A DNA stretch of 64,000 nt from Candidatus Nanopelagicales bacterium. Lineage in GTDB: Bacteria > Actinomycetota > Actinomycetes > S36-B12 > GCA-2699445. Position numbers and translations under genes: made by a program. The first letter of the stretch is position 1. Each line of letters begins with the position of its first letter. Shown piece by piece: positions 36,659 to 47,232 of the stretch. The notes beneath the pieces were generated by a model. The model was not told where the DNA came from and searched no databases. It saw only the letters and a list, made by a program, of their open reading frames with translations. The stretch covers positions 1 to 64,000 of the forward strand of contig JAUYJT010000017.1 in assembly GCA_030700225.1 (NCBI GenBank), given 5' to 3'.

Positions 36659-37468
36659 GTGAGCGTACTGGACGACATCCTCGATGACGTCCGCACAGAC
36701 GTTGAGCTGCGCATGGCCCAGACACCGCTTGAGGAGTTGAAGGAGCGCGCTTCACACATGCCGCCATGCCGCGACGCGGTGGCGGCCCTTCGCGGTGAAG
36801 GGGTCAAGGTAATCGCGGAAGTCAAGCGGTGCAGTCCGAGCCGGGGAATCCTCGCGCCGATACCCGACGCTGGAGCGTTGGCCGCTGAGTACGAAGCCGG
36901 CGGTGCGCACGCGATCAGTGTCCTGACAGAGGAGCGGCGGTTCTGCGGTTCACTGGCTGACCTGTCTTCGGTCAGGGCCGCGGTCGACATCCCTGTGATG
37001 CGCAAGGACTTCGTCGTGACTTCCTATCAGCTCTGGGAGGCGAAGGCGTACGGCGCCGATATCGTTCTGCTGATCGTCGCCGCGCTTGCCCAGGACGCGC
37101 TCGTGAGCCTTATCGAACGCGCCAAGTCGCTGGGCATGGCGCCACTGGTGGAGGCGCACGACGAGTGGGAAGTGGAACGCGCGGTTGCCGCTGGCGCTGT
37201 CCTGGTCGGTGTGAACGCCCGAGATTTGCACACCCTGTCGGTTGACCACGAGCTCTTCGCGCGGGTTGCGCCATCCATACCAGCCCACTGCTTGTGCATC
37301 GCGGAATCGGGCGTGCGCGGCCCGCTTGACCTGATCGCCTACGCCCACGGAGGCGCGAGCGCCGTGCTCGTGGGGGAGAGCCTCGTGACACACGAAGACC
37401 CGCGCGCCGCAGTGCATGAGCTAGTGACGGCAGGGGCTCATCCATCGGTAGCCAACCACCGGGAGTGA
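36659..37468 (+). CDS. trpC: Indole-3-glycerol phosphate synthase
   Basis: The enzyme closes the indole ring from CdRP, the fourth step of tryptophan synthesis. The 269-residue barrel shows [18 protein letters not shown] with the catalytic Lys, [41 protein letters not shown] with the second Lys, [12 protein letters not shown] and [16 protein letters not shown] 36659 has GGGAGG upstream. It is separated from the kinase gene by 76 bases and its stop overlaps trpB by four bases. The monofunctional form without TrpF is consistent with PriA covering the isomerase step. Confidence 0.96.
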   Translation: MSVLDDILDDVRTDVELRMAQTPLEELKERASHMPPCRDAVAALRGEGVKVIAEVKRCSPSRGILAPIPDAGALAAEYEAGGAHAISVLTEERRFCGSLADLSSVRAAVDIPVMRKDFVVTSYQLWEAKAYGADIVLLIVAALAQDALVSLIERAKSLGMAPLVEAHDEWEVERAVAAGAVLVGVNARDLHTLSVDHELFARVAPSIPAHCLCIAESGVRGPLDLIAYAHGGASAVLVGESLVTHEDPRAAVHELVTAGAHPSVANHRE

Positions 37469-38670
37469 GCGTGCCGGATTCCGCGTTCACCCACTATGGG
37501 CCTTACGGCGGGCGATTCGTGCCCGAGGCTCTAATGGCAGCCCTGGACGAGCTGACCGGCGCGTACGAGCAGGCACTAGCTGATCCCGACTTCGCGTCGA
37601 AATTGGATGGCCTGTTGTGCGACTACGTGGGTCGCCCAAGTCCGCTGACTGACGCACGCCGGTTCGCCGCGGAGTGTGGCGGGGCTCGCGTGCTGTTGAA
37701 GCGCGAGGACCTCAACCACACAGGAAGCCACAAGATCAACAACGTTCTCGGGCAAGCGCTGTTGACGGTCCGGATGGGCAAGCGCCGCGTGATCGCCGAG
37801 ACGGGCGCTGGGCAGCACGGCGTCGCGACAGCTACTGCCGCGGCACTGTTCGGGCTTGAATGCACGATCTACATGGGGGAGGAAGACACGCGACGGCAGG
37901 CCCTGAACGTAGCGAGGATGCGTCTGCTCGGCGCGGAAGTCGTGACCGTCACCGCCGGAACCCAGACGCTCAAGGACGCCATCAACGAGGCGATGCGCGA
38001 CTGGGTGACCAGCGTCGAGCACACGCACTACTTGCTCGGGACCGTCACTGGACCGGCCCCGTTCCCTGAGATGGTTCGGCACTTCCAGTCGGTGATTGGC
38101 GTCGAAGCGCGCCGTCAGGTGCTCGAACGGACCGGCAGGTTGCCCGACGCGCTCGCGGCGTGCGTCGGCGGCGGCAGCAACGCGATCGGACTGTTCAGCG
38201 CGTTCCTGGCCGATCCGGGAGTCGCGCTGTTCGGGTTCGAGGCCGGGGGCAAGGGCGTCGACAGCGGCCGGCACTCGGCCCGGTTCAGTGGCGGTAGTCC
38301 CGGTGTCCTGCACGGCACGCGCACGTACATCCTGCAAGACGAGTTCGGACAGACCCGCCCCTCCTACAGCATCAGCGCCGGGTTGGACTACCCGGGCGTG
38401 GGCCCTGAGCACGCTCTGCTGCATGACAGCGGGCGGGCGACCTACGAGCCCGTTGACGACGACGAAGCCATGGCCGCGTTCAAGGTTCTGTGCCACACCG
38501 AGGGCATCATCCCAGCGCTCGAGAGCGCGCACGCGCTGGCGGGAGCGATACGGCTCGGTCGGCGTTTGGGACCGGAGGCGTTGATCCTGGTGAACCTGTC
38601 GGGTCGCGGGGACAAGGACGTGAGCACGGCCGCGCGCTACTTCGGTCTGATTGACGACGGCGCCTCATGA
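37465..38670 (+). CDS. trpB: Tryptophan synthase beta subunit
   Basis: This PLP enzyme joins indole and serine to give tryptophan, in an alpha2-beta2 complex with TrpA. The 401-residue product has [16 protein letters not shown], the PLP lysine in [37 protein letters not shown], the phosphate-binding [15 protein letters not shown] and [15 protein letters not shown]. It is the TrpB1 type found with TrpA. Four-base overlaps at both ends couple it to trpC and trpA. Confidence 0.97.
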   Translation: MSVPDSAFTHYGPYGGRFVPEALMAALDELTGAYEQALADPDFASKLDGLLCDYVGRPSPLTDARRFAAECGGARVLLKREDLNHTGSHKINNVLGQALLTVRMGKRRVIAETGAGQHGVATATAAALFGLECTIYMGEEDTRRQALNVARMRLLGAEVVTVTAGTQTLKDAINEAMRDWVTSVEHTHYLLGTVTGPAPFPEMVRHFQSVIGVEARRQVLERTGRLPDALAACVGGGSNAIGLFSAFLADPGVALFGFEAGGKGVDSGRHSARFSGGSPGVLHGTRTYILQDEFGQTRPSYSISAGLDYPGVGPEHALLHDSGRATYEPVDDDEAMAAFKVLCHTEGIIPALESAHALAGAIRLGRRLGPEALILVNLSGRGDKDVSTAARYFGLIDDGAS

Positions 38671-39473
38671 GCGCGCTGTCCGCCGCTTTCGAGACCGCGA
38701 GGGCCGAAGACCGGGCGGCGCTGATCGGCTACCTGCCTGGCGGCTTCCCCGACAAGGAAACTTCCGTGCGCTTGCTGAAGGCCATGGTGGCCGGTGGAGC
38801 GGACGTACTCGAAGTCGGGTTGCCGTATTCAGACCCGATGATGGACGGCCCGGTGATCTGCGCCGCGTCAGAGACAGCCCTGAAGGCCGGGACCACGACG
38901 CTGGACGTGTTCGAAATCGTGAGCGAGCTACGTGCGAGCGGTGCCGCCATCACGGTGATGACCTACTGGAATCTGATCGAGCGCTACGGCGCTGAGAAGT
39001 TCGCCGCGGACCTCGCCGCAGCCGGGGGTTGCGGTGTGATCACGCCGGACCTCACGCCAGAGGAGGGCAGCGATTGGCTGGCCGTGTGCGACCGCGCAGG
39101 ACTGGACCACGTCTTCCTGGCCGCGCCGTCGTCAACGGATGAACGGCTCGGCAGGGTCGCCGCGGCCAGCGCGGGTTTCGTCTACGCGGCATCGTTGATG
39201 GGAGTGACTGGGGCGCGATCCGATCCGCCCCTGGCTGCCGAGTCCCTGGTGCGCAGACTTCGCGCTGTCACGCGGCTGCCGATCGCGGTGGGGCTGGGTG
39301 TTTCGACGCGCGCCCAGGCAGCGGGCGTGGCCGGATACGCTGACGGGGTGATTGTCGGCTCGGCGTTCGTGAAGGCGGCGCTACAGGCGGGTGGGCCGGA
39401 TGAGGCTGAGGCTGCGGTCGCGGCACTCGCGGCGGAACTCGCCGCCGGGGTCCGGCGTCTGAGCGGGGAGTGA
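38667..39473 (+). CDS. trpA: Tryptophan synthase alpha subunit
   Basis: TrpA cleaves indole glycerol phosphate and delivers indole to TrpB. The 268-residue barrel has the expected [20 protein letters not shown] (catalytic Glu and Asp region), [35 protein letters not shown] and [15 protein letters not shown]. The phosphate-binding end is [20 protein letters not shown], then [12 protein letters not shown]. The start overlaps trpB by four bases, and its stop overlaps the following VKOR gene by four bases. Confidence 0.96.
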   Translation: MSALSAAFETARAEDRAALIGYLPGGFPDKETSVRLLKAMVAGGADVLEVGLPYSDPMMDGPVICAASETALKAGTTTLDVFEIVSELRASGAAITVMTYWNLIERYGAEKFAADLAAAGGCGVITPDLTPEEGSDWLAVCDRAGLDHVFLAAPSSTDERLGRVAAASAGFVYAASLMGVTGARSDPPLAAESLVRRLRAVTRLPIAVGLGVSTRAQAAGVAGYADGVIVGSAFVKAALQAGGPDEAEAAVAALAAELAAGVRRLSGE

Positions 39474-40558
39474 AGGGAATCGTCTTGGCAGCCACTGTGG
39501 GGCAAGGGGGACAAGCGCTCACTTTGAAGAAGATGGAGAGAGTCGGAAAGCACTGGTTCGTCGCGTTCTTAGAATCCGGAGACTGGGTGTTCGCCTGGGT
39601 TGACACGGAAGGACTGCAGCCTGGGTCCGTAGCCAGCCTGGAAAGTAGGATGCTGGATCTCGGCGACCTGTGCGAAGAGAATCCGGAACTTTCCGGCGAC
39701 TTCATTTCCACGCAGTGCAGGTGCCTTGAAGAAGTAGCTCGGGAACCGGAAGTGCTGCTGGGAAGTCAGCTCCCCCTAAACAGGACGGATCTGCTGAATT
39801 TGGCGGACGGCTTGGAGTCTTCCGCGGCGGACGTGAAGGACGAGCTCAAAGACCACCTGGATCTCCCGCGGGATTTCGAAGCTGGCTTCTCGCGAGAGTT
39901 GGACAATCTGCGCCAGGCGGCGCAAAGCGGTGTGCGCGGGCAGAGACCTCTCAGCGGAAAGAGGTTTGAGGAATGGGTTATCCCACGGTCAAGGGGGGCG
40001 CACAGACCGACAGTTGTTGAGATGCTGGTGTCCAGCGTGCTTGGGTTGGTGGCGTCGCTGGTGCTGTCATACGATGCGGTGGTTCTGGCCGCGAACCCCA
40101 ATGCGCAGCTGTCGTGCAACATAACCTCGAAGATCTCGTGCGGCACTGTGGGGACTTCCTGGCAGGCGCACTTGCTGGGGTTTCCTAACGCGTTTCTAGG
40201 TTTGATCGCTGAACCGATCGTCATCTTCCTCGCTTTGGCCCTTCTCATGGGGGTTCGGTTCCCCCGCGGACTCATGCTCACCGCTCAGGCGGTGACCACG
40301 ATTGGATTCTTGTTCGCCTATTGGTTGTTCTACCAGGCGTATTTTGTAATTGGCGCCCTGTGTCCCTGGTGCCTTCTGATAACGGTGACAGTGACCTTGG
40401 TGTTCTCGTCGATGACCAGGATCAACATACTTGAGGGCAATCTGGGATCCACTCTCCAGATGCGTGTCGGACCGTACTTCAAGTACGGGCTGGACATCGT
40501 GGTGTCGGTGCTGCTGGTGGCGATCATCTCGGCCATGGTGGTCTACCGCTACTTGTGA
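39470..40558 (+). CDS. Vitamin K epoxide reductase (VKOR) family protein with long N-terminal region
   Basis: The C-terminal half is a VKOR-type quinone-linked disulfide-forming membrane protein. It has helices from about residue 182, the loop cysteines in SCNITSKISCGTV (Cys216 and Cys224), the following HLLGFPNAFLGLIAEP and the redox motif CPWC at 298-301. In Actinobacteria VKOR reoxidises a DsbA-like protein, and such a gene follows here. The first 180 residues are not part of VKOR: they are hydrophilic, with CRC near residue 83 and a long helical, charged segment (DVKDELKDHLDLPRD). I do not recognise this part. The gene begins with a four-base overlap with trpA. Confidence 0.86.
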   Translation: MKGIVLAATVGQGGQALTLKKMERVGKHWFVAFLESGDWVFAWVDTEGLQPGSVASLESRMLDLGDLCEENPELSGDFISTQCRCLEEVAREPEVLLGSQLPLNRTDLLNLADGLESSAADVKDELKDHLDLPRDFEAGFSRELDNLRQAAQSGVRGQRPLSGKRFEEWVIPRSRGAHRPTVVEMLVSSVLGLVASLVLSYDAVVLAANPNAQLSCNITSKISCGTVGTSWQAHLLGFPNAFLGLIAEPIVIFLALALLMGVRFPRGLMLTAQAVTTIGFLFAYWLFYQAYFVIGALCPWCLLITVTVTLVFSSMTRINILEGNLGSTLQMRVGPYFKYGLDIVVSVLLVAIISAMVVYRYL

Positions 40559-40688
40559 GTACCGGGTCCGGCGTGCCGGTAACCCGCCTCTGGGTTGGGC
40601 ACTTGGCGTCCGCGTACAGTGGGTCCGATCCGGAATCCGGAATCACCGGCGCGAACGACAACGAGCTTGAACAAGGGAGCTACGGAGA

Positions 40689-41492
40689 ATGGCTAGTACT
40701 GAGAGCAGCCGCGCGAGGAAGAGAGCGGCTGAGGCCCGGGCGGCAGCGGAGGCAGCCCAGAACCGGCGCCAGCGACTGATCAACATCGGGATTGGTGCCG
40801 TCCTGGTCGTAGTCGTCGTCGGCCTGGTCGGGGGAGCCTGGTGGTCGTCGGGCAGGTCCGGGGGGAACATCGAGCCTTCAGCGGACGCGGTCTTGCCGCA
40901 GGGAGTACTCGCGGCGGATAGTCCCTACGCGTACGGAGTCGTGGCTGCCAAGGGTGCGGCTCAGGGCAAGCCGGTCGTCGAGATATGGGAGGACTTCCAG
41001 TGCCCAGCCTGCGAGTACTTCGAGAAGGTCTTCGGCGAAACCGTGACGGAGATGGCGAAGTCCGGCGACGCCGAAGTCATTTGGCGCACGATCGCGTTCC
41101 TGGACAGCAACATTCCCGGCCAGAACTCCAAACGGGCCATGTCGGCTTGGGGATGCGCCATCGACGAGGGCAAGAAGGACGAGTACCACGAGATCGTGTT
41201 CGCCAACCAGCCGACTGAGGGTGTCGGCTGGACCAACGACCAGCTGATCTCCTTCGGGGCGCAGGCGGGCATCAAGGGCGACCGCTTCGACCCCTTCAAG
41301 CAGTGCGTTGTCTCCGAAACGTACTTCGGATGGTCTGTCAACAGCACCGACCAGATGCGGATCCAAGGCATCACAGGTACGCCCACGGTCGTCGTGAACG
41401 GGAAAAAAGTCGCCTTTGATCCCTCGGATCCGGACGGGGACATCGAACGGCTGAAGAAGGCAGTGGCCGAGGCGGGGGCGCCGCAGAGTTGA
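40689..41492 (+). CDS. DsbA-like thioredoxin-fold membrane-anchored protein
   Basis: This would introduce disulfide bonds into exported proteins. An N-terminal Arg/Ala-rich cytoplasmic segment is followed by one transmembrane helix (about 31-52), and then a DsbA/thioredoxin_4 domain with the active site CPAC at 105-108 (WEDFQCPACEYF). The cis-proline is in GITGTPTVVVNGKKV. Two extra cysteines (WGCAID and KQCVVS) may form a structural disulfide. The preceding VKOR gene is its likely oxidising partner, 130 bases upstream. The stop overlaps lgt. The ATG is preceded by AAGGGAGC. Confidence 0.9.
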   Translation: MASTESSRARKRAAEARAAAEAAQNRRQRLINIGIGAVLVVVVVGLVGGAWWSSGRSGGNIEPSADAVLPQGVLAADSPYAYGVVAAKGAAQGKPVVEIWEDFQCPACEYFEKVFGETVTEMAKSGDAEVIWRTIAFLDSNIPGQNSKRAMSAWGCAIDEGKKDEYHEIVFANQPTEGVGWTNDQLISFGAQAGIKGDRFDPFKQCVVSETYFGWSVNSTDQMRIQGITGTPTVVVNGKKVAFDPSDPDGDIERLKKAVAEAGAPQS

Positions 41493-42373
41493 TGCTCCCC
41501 GCCTACATCCCGAGCCCCCCGCACGGTGTCTGGTACCTAGGGCCGCTACCGCTGCGCGCGTACGCGGTCGCGATCATCCTCGGGATCGTCGTGGCGATCT
41601 GGGTGGGGGACAAGCGCTGGGTTGCTCGCGGTGGGTTGCCCGGGACTGTCCTTGACGTGGCGATCTGGGCGATTCCGTTCGGGATCGTCGGTGGTCGGCT
41701 GTATCACGTCATCAGCGACAACCAGCTCTACTTCGGTCCAGGAGGCAGCGGCTTCGCGGGTGCTGTGCAGGTTTGGCAGGGCGGCCTGGGTATCTGGGGC
41801 GCTGTGGCGCTCGGTGCGCTCGGTGCCTGGATTGGCTGCCGTCGCAAGGGCATTCCGCTTCCGGCGTTCGGAGACGCGATAGCGCCCGGCATCGTGCTCG
41901 CCCAGGCGATCGGGCGCTGGGGCAACTACTTCAACCAGGAACTCTTCGGCGGGCCCACTGACCTGCCCTGGGGTCTCGCGATCGATCCAGTGAACCGGCC
42001 AGACGGGTTTGAGCAGTTCGCGACCTTCCATCCGACGTTCCTGTACGAGTCGTTGTGGAACCTCGGCGTGTTCACGGTGTTGCTTCTGGCAGACAAGCGC
42101 TTCCGCATGGGGCACGGTCGGGTGTTCGCCTTGTACATCGCTTTGTACTGCCTAGGCCGCCTGGGTGTGGAGTGGCTTCGAATCGACACGGCGAACATCA
42201 TCTTCGGCCTTCGCTTGAACATCTGGACGTCAATCCTGGTCGGGCTCGGTGCCGTCGTGTGGCTGATCATCAGCGCTCGGGTCAGGCCAGGCCGCGAGGC
42301 GCCGGAGACTCTGCGGCCGCCGGAGCCCGTCGCGGGTAGTGAAGAGGAAGACACCGCCGAATCATCTTCCTAG
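41492..42373 (+). CDS. lgt: Prolipoprotein diacylglyceryl transferase
   Basis: Lgt attaches diacylglycerol to the lipobox cysteine of prolipoproteins at the membrane, the first step in lipoprotein maturation. The 293-residue protein has seven hydrophobic helices and the family signature GRWGNYFNQELFGGPTDLPW, with VGGRLYHVISD and HPTFLYESLWNLG also conserved. The ATG at 41492 shares one base with the dsbA-like stop (TGATG). The hydrophilic C-terminus is Glu/Pro-rich. It would act on proteins such as the PI-PLC-like lipoprotein at 13.6 kb. Confidence 0.95.
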   Translation: MLPAYIPSPPHGVWYLGPLPLRAYAVAIILGIVVAIWVGDKRWVARGGLPGTVLDVAIWAIPFGIVGGRLYHVISDNQLYFGPGGSGFAGAVQVWQGGLGIWGAVALGALGAWIGCRRKGIPLPAFGDAIAPGIVLAQAIGRWGNYFNQELFGGPTDLPWGLAIDPVNRPDGFEQFATFHPTFLYESLWNLGVFTVLLLADKRFRMGHGRVFALYIALYCLGRLGVEWLRIDTANIIFGLRLNIWTSILVGLGAVVWLIISARVRPGREAPETLRPPEPVAGSEEEDTAESSS

Positions 42374-42450
42374 CACGGCAGATCCCGAGTTCTGGGGAAT
42401 CGCTTCAGCCGTGGCCTTGGTAGCTCGATGGAACTCCACGCCCGCCGCGA

Positions 42451-42553
42451 AACGGCCGTTCCGAACAAACGCGACCGTTCGGGTACAGACGCGCCCGTTG
42501 CAACGGTAGTTTCCTTGACTAACGGGTGCGTCTTTCCGGAACGGCCGTTCCGG
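42451..42553. repeat. Dyad-symmetric intergenic element, copy B
   Basis: This 103-bp element has imperfect inverted arms at 42451-42479 and 42521-42549. Each begins or ends with the palindrome AACGGCCGTT. Direct CCGTT modules lie at 42456, 42475 and 42495, and inverted AACGG modules at 42502, 42521 and 42540, so the spacing is 19, 20, then 7 across the centre, then 19, 19. The centre CCGTTGCAACGG (42495-42506) is a perfect palindrome. On the left the modules carry ACAAACGCGA and ACAGACGCGC prefixes, repeated with a 20-bp period. Copy A at 30.5 kb shows the same spacing. It precedes gltB by about 150 bases. Confidence 0.85.
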
Positions 42554-42554
42554 C

Positions 42555-42579
42555 GGGGCGGGGCGGGGGCGGGGCGGGG
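42555..42579 (+). other. G-quadruplex-forming tract after element B
   Basis: Five guanine runs of four or five bases are separated by single cytosines (GGGG C GGGG C GGGGG C GGGG C GGGG). This satisfies the standard intramolecular G-quadruplex pattern with one-base loops on the + strand, the coding strand of gltB. It starts two bases after element B, as the looser tract does after element A. Confidence 0.75.
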
Positions 42580-42705
42580 CGCGGCCGGTCACGATTTGGT
42601 GCCCAAAGGCACGCGTGAAGTAGGCTCATGGGCGCGGGGCCTGTCACTCTGCGGTTCACATCTGCGATGATCATCGCTGGAATTCGAAAGACGGAGGTTC
42701 ACATC

Positions 42706-45700
42706 GTGCACACCGCCTTTCCGCGGCGCCAAGGCCTGTACGACCCGTCAGCCGAGCACGATTCGTGCGGCGTTGCCTTCGTGGCCACACTCACAGGCGA
42801 GCCAAGTCACGACATAGTCGACAAGGCGCTCTCAGCGCTGCATAACCTGGAACATCGCGGAGCATCAGGGTCGGAGCCGGACTCCGGTGACGGGGCCGGG
42901 ATCCTCACTCAGGTACCAGACGAGTTCTTTCGACAGGTCGTCGAATTCGATCTGCCGCAGTCTGGTCAGTATGCCGTAGGCACAGCGTTCCTTCCGGTCG
43001 CCGCTGCTCTCGCGGATGAGGCTGCTGCTCGTGTGGACGAGATCGCGGCGGGTGAAGGGCTGGAGGTGCTCGGCTGGCGAGATCTGCCGGTCAACTCGGC
43101 CCTAGTGGGCCGCACGGCCCGCAGTGTCATGCCGAGGTTCCGGCAGCTGTTCCTCGCCGCCCCCGATCGTGGCTTGAAGGGGATGGATCTGGACCGCGTG
43201 GCGTTCTGCGTGCGCAAGAGGGCGGAGCGGGAAGCTGACGTGTACTTCCCTTCGCTATCCGCGCGGACAATCGTGTACAAGGGGATGCTGACGACAGCTC
43301 AGCTTGAGCCTTTCTACCCGGACATCTCCGATCCCCGCTTCACCTCGGCGATCGGCCTCGTTCACTCAAGGTTCTCCACCAACACGTTCCCGTCGTGGCC
43401 GCTGGCCCACCCCTATCGGATGATCGCGCACAACGGTGAGATCAACACAGTCATGGGCAACCGGAACTGGATGCGGGCGCGCGAGGCCATATTGACCTCG
43501 GACGTGATCCCGGGGGACCTCACGCGGCTGTTCCCGATCTGCACTCCCGGCGCCAGCGACTCGGCGTCGTTCGATGAGGTGCTGGAGCTGTTGCATCTGG
43601 GCGGGCGGGCATTGCCGCACGCGGTCCTGATGATGATCCCGGAGGCCTGGGAGAATCACGCTGAGATGGACCCCGCCCGGCGCGCGTTCTACGAGTTCCA
43701 CTCAACGTTGATGGAGGCATGGGACGGCCCGGCGAACGTGTCCTTCACTGACGGAAACGTGGTCGGGGCAGTGCTGGACCGCAACGGCCTGCGGCCCGGG
43801 CGTTTCTGGGTGACTTCCGACGGGCTAGTTGTGCTGGCGTCAGAGACTGGAGTCCTGGATCTGGATCCGGCCACCGTAGTTCGTAAGGGCCGGTTGCAGC
43901 CGGGCAGAATGTTCCTAGTCGACGTCGGAGCCGGACGCGTCATGGAAGACGATGAGATCAAGTCCGCTCTTGCCGCCGAGAACCCATACCAGGAGTGGCT
44001 AGACGCCGGAGTCATTCATTTGGATGACCTGCCGGAGCGTGAGCATGTCGTGTACACCAGGGAGTCCGTGCTGCGCCGCCAGCAGATGTTCGGTTACACG
44101 GAAGAGGAACTTCGGATTCTGCTGACCCCGATGGCGGCGGCGGGGGTTGAACCGATTGGCTCCATGGGAACCGACACCCCGATCGCGGCCATCAGCGATC
44201 GGCCCCGGCTTCTGTTCGACTACTTCGCCCAGCTCTTCGCGCAAGTCACGAATCCTCCGCTTGACGCGATCCGGGAGGAGATCGTGACGGCCCTCAGCAC
44301 GGGTATTGGCCCTTCGGGGAACGTCCTGGGCGCTGAGCCGGGCGACTGCCGTCAGGTGCGGTTGCCTTTCCCGGTGATCAACAACGATGACTTGGGCAAG
44401 ATCCTCCACATCAACGCATCTGGTGATCAGCCAGGGCTGGCAGCCGGCAGCGTGTCCGGGCTGTACCGGGTCGATGAGGGCGGTGACGGACTGCGCCGCA
44501 GCCTGGACGCGGTCTGCCGCGAGGTCGACGCGCTGATCAACAAGGGCAAGCGGTTCATCATCTTGTCGGATAGGAATGCCGACGCGGACCGCGCTCCGAT
44601 TCCGTCGCTGCTGTTGGCCTCAACTGTGCATCACCATCTCGTACGCGAGAAGACTCGGACCCTCGTCGGCATCATCGTCGAGGCCGGAGACGTGCGCGAA
44701 GTTCACCATGCGGCTTTGCTGATCGGCTATGGCGCGGCCGCGGTGAACCCGTATCTGGCCATGGAGACAGTCGAGAACCTGGCCCGCCGCGGGATGCTCG
44801 GTGATGTCGCGCCCGACGCGGCAGTCCGCAACCTGATCAGGGCCTTGGGCAAGGGTGTGCTGAAGGTCATGTCCAAGATGGGCGTATCGACCGTGTCGTC
44901 GTACTGCGGCGCTCAGATATTCGAGGCAGTCGGACTATCGGCGGAGCTGGTCGACCGCTACTTCACCGGCACGACGTCCAAGCTTGGGGGAATCGGTCTG
45001 GATGTGATCGCCGAGGAAGTCGCACGTCGGCATCGGGTCGCCTTCCCCCCGAGCGGAGTGTCGCCAGCCCACCGCAGGCTTGCCGTTGGAGGCGAGTACC
45101 AATGGCGCCGCGAAGGCGAACCGCACATGTTCGACCCGGAAGCGGTGTTCTGGCTGCAGTACTCAACGCGAGAGAACCATCCGGGTGTCTATCGCAAGTA
45201 CAGTCAGCGCGTCGACGACCAGTCCGCGAGGTTGATGACGCTGCGCGGGCTGTTCCGATTCAAGGATGGGCTGCGCCCGGCACTACCGCTCGATGAGGTG
45301 GAACCTGTCCACGAGATCGTCAAAAGGTTCTCCACCGGTGCGATGTCGTACGGGTCGATCTCGTCCGAAGCGCATTCGACCCTCGCGGTCGCGATGAATC
45401 GACTGGGTGGGAAGTCCAACACCGGAGAGGGCGGTGAGGATCCTGAGCGCTTCGTGTCCATGGCCAATGGGGACTCCCAGCGCTCTTCGGTGAAGCAGGT
45501 CGCGTCCGGACGCTTCGGTGTGACCAGCGAGTACCTGGTGAACAGCGACGATATTCAGATCAAGATGGCTCAGGGCGCCAAGCCTGGCGAAGGCGGGCAG
45601 CTCCCAGGTCACAAGGTCTATCCGTGGGTGGCCAAGACCCGCCACTCCACGCCAGGTGTCGGACTGATCTCTCCACCGCCTCACCACGACATCTACTCGA

Positions 45701-47232
45701 TCGAGGATCTGGCCCAGCTGATCCACGATCTGAAGAACGCCAATCGCCACGCGCGAATTCACGTCAAGCTGGTCTCCGAAGTTGGGGTCGGGACGGTAGC
45801 GGCTGGCGTCAGCAAGGCCCACGCTGACGTGATCCTGATCTCCGGGCACGACGGCGGTACTGGGGCGTCGCCGCTGACGTCGCTGAAGCATGCTGGAGCG
45901 CCGTGGGAGCTGGGATTGGCTGAGACGCAGCAGACGCTGTTGTTGAACAACTTGCGCGACCGCGTCGTTCTGCAAACCGACGGGCAACTCAAGACCGGCC
46001 GAGACGTAGTCGTGGCGGCGCTGCTCGGTGCCGAGGAGTTCGGATTCTCGTCCGCGCCGCTGGTGGTCCTGGGTTGCGTCATGATGCGGGTGTGTCATCT
46101 GGACACCTGTCCGGTCGGGATCGCGACTCAGAACCCGGTTCTAAGGGACCGGTTCACAGGCAAGGCTGCACATCTGGTCCGGTATTTTGAGTTCCTAGCG
46201 GAGGAGGTTCGCGAGTACTTGGCCGCGCTGGGGTTCCACAGCCTGGATGAGGCGATCGGTCACGCCGAGATGCTGGACACCGCTGAGGCGATCGATCACT
46301 GGAAGGCCAGCAACCTGGACCTGAGTCCGATCCTCCACGTGCCGGATGTGGCGCATTCCAAGCGCAAGGTAATCGAGCAGGACCATGGTCTGGATCACGC
46401 CCTGGACAACGAGCTGATCCGATTGCGTGAGGACGCGCTCCGCAGGGGGGAGCCTGTCAGGGGCCACTTCCCGATACGAAACGTCAATCGCACGGTCGGG
46501 ACGATGCTGGGGGCTCAGATATCTCGCACGTACGGCGGGGACGGGATGCCGGAAGGCAGCATCGACCTGACGTTTGTCGGATCCGCGGGGCAGTCCTTCG
46601 GCGCATTCATTCCGCGCGGCGTAACCCTGAGGCTGGAGGGGGACGCCAATGACTACCTGGGCAAGGGGCTGTCGGGCGGGACGATCGTGGTGCGTCCCGA
46701 TCGGAAGTCCGTGCTCGTCGCGGAGGAGAACATCATCGCGGGGAACGTCATCTGCTACGGAGCCACGTCCGGGAACGTGTTCCTAAGGGGACTCGTCGGG
46801 GAGCGGTTCTGCGTGCGCAACTCCGGCGCGACCGCTGTCGTGGAAGGTGTCGGTGACCACGGCTGCGAGTACATGACCGGAGGCAGGGTAGTAGTGCTTG
46901 GCTCCACAGGCCGCAACTTCGCGGCGGGAATGTCCGGTGGAGTCGCCTACCTGCTGGATCCGGACCCGAGGCGGATCAACACAGGGATGGTTGAGCTGGA
47001 GGATCTCGATGATGATGATGACCGGAAGTTCCTCCTTCAGATCATCGAACAGCACTTCCTGGAAACCGAGTCCCCTGTGGCGAAGCGGCTGATGGACGAC
47101 CCCAACTCCGCGTTGGCCAGATTCGCGAAGATCATGCCAGTCGACTTCAAGCGAGTGCTGATGGCTCGGGCGCAGGCCGAATCGCAGGGTCGCGACCCGA
47201 TCGAGGCGATCATGGAGGCGAGTCGTGGGTGA
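42706..47232 (+). CDS. gltB: Glutamate synthase large subunit
   Basis: GltB makes glutamate from 2-oxoglutarate and glutamine-derived ammonia. The 1508-residue chain has the class II glutamine amidotransferase domain, with the nucleophile Cys21 in [10 protein letters not shown] exposed after removal of a 20-residue propeptide. The central and FMN domains follow, with [13 protein letters not shown] and [19 protein letters not shown]. The [3Fe-4S] cysteines are in [20 protein letters not shown], and the C-terminal beta-helix has the usual Gly-rich repeats. GTG 42706 with GGAGG upstream was chosen over 42628. The gltD start overlaps its end by eight bases. Confidence 0.97.
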   Translation: MHTAFPRRQGLYDPSAEHDSCGVAFVATLTGEPSHDIVDKALSALHNLEHRGASGSEPDSGDGAGILTQVPDEFFRQVVEFDLPQSGQYAVGTAFLPVAAALADEAAARVDEIAAGEGLEVLGWRDLPVNSALVGRTARSVMPRFRQLFLAAPDRGLKGMDLDRVAFCVRKRAEREADVYFPSLSARTIVYKGMLTTAQLEPFYPDISDPRFTSAIGLVHSRFSTNTFPSWPLAHPYRMIAHNGEINTVMGNRNWMRAREAILTSDVIPGDLTRLFPICTPGASDSASFDEVLELLHLGGRALPHAVLMMIPEAWENHAEMDPARRAFYEFHSTLMEAWDGPANVSFTDGNVVGAVLDRNGLRPGRFWVTSDGLVVLASETGVLDLDPATVVRKGRLQPGRMFLVDVGAGRVMEDDEIKSALAAENPYQEWLDAGVIHLDDLPEREHVVYTRESVLRRQQMFGYTEEELRILLTPMAAAGVEPIGSMGTDTPIAAISDRPRLLFDYFAQLFAQVTNPPLDAIREEIVTALSTGIGPSGNVLGAEPGDCRQVRLPFPVINNDDLGKILHINASGDQPGLAAGSVSGLYRVDEGGDGLRRSLDAVCREVDALINKGKRFIILSDRNADADRAPIPSLLLASTVHHHLVREKTRTLVGIIVEAGDVREVHHAALLIGYGAAAVNPYLAMETVENLARRGMLGDVAPDAAVRNLIRALGKGVLKVMSKMGVSTVSSYCGAQIFEAVGLSAELVDRYFTGTTSKLGGIGLDVIAEEVARRHRVAFPPSGVSPAHRRLAVGGEYQWRREGEPHMFDPEAVFWLQYSTRENHPGVYRKYSQRVDDQSARLMTLRGLFRFKDGLRPALPLDEVEPVHEIVKRFSTGAMSYGSISSEAHSTLAVAMNRLGGKSNTGEGGEDPERFVSMANGDSQRSSVKQVASGRFGVTSEYLVNSDDIQIKMAQGAKPGEGGQLPGHKVYPWVAKTRHSTPGVGLISPPPHHDIYSIEDLAQLIHDLKNANRHARIHVKLVSEVGVGTVAAGVSKAHADVILISGHDGGTGASPLTSLKHAGAPWELGLAETQQTLLLNNLRDRVVLQTDGQLKTGRDVVVAALLGAEEFGFSSAPLVVLGCVMMRVCHLDTCPVGIATQNPVLRDRFTGKAAHLVRYFEFLAEEVREYLAALGFHSLDEAIGHAEMLDTAEAIDHWKASNLDLSPILHVPDVAHSKRKVIEQDHGLDHALDNELIRLREDALRRGEPVRGHFPIRNVNRTVGTMLGAQISRTYGGDGMPEGSIDLTFVGSAGQSFGAFIPRGVTLRLEGDANDYLGKGLSGGTIVVRPDRKSVLVAEENIIAGNVICYGATSGNVFLRGLVGERFCVRNSGATAVVEGVGDHGCEYMTGGRVVVLGSTGRNFAAGMSGGVAYLLDPDPRRINTGMVELEDLDDDDDRKFLLQIIEQHFLETESPVAKRLMDDPNSALARFAKIMPVDFKRVLMARAQAESQGRDPIEAIMEASRG

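Larger units (their letters stand above)
42374..42705. other. Noncoding region between lgt and gltB
   Basis: These 332 bases hold no gene. They carry palindromic element B (42451-42553), the G-run tract (42555-42579), and about 125 bases before gltB that contain its promoter and the ribosome binding site GGAGG at 42693-42697. No strong -35/-10 pair stands out. An in-frame upstream extension of gltB reaches 42628 but lacks coding character. Confidence 0.6.

Noticed and set aside
42362-42592. Minus-strand open frame across element B and the G tract
   Set aside because: Low-complexity translation of a palindromic, G-rich noncoding region; no start signal.
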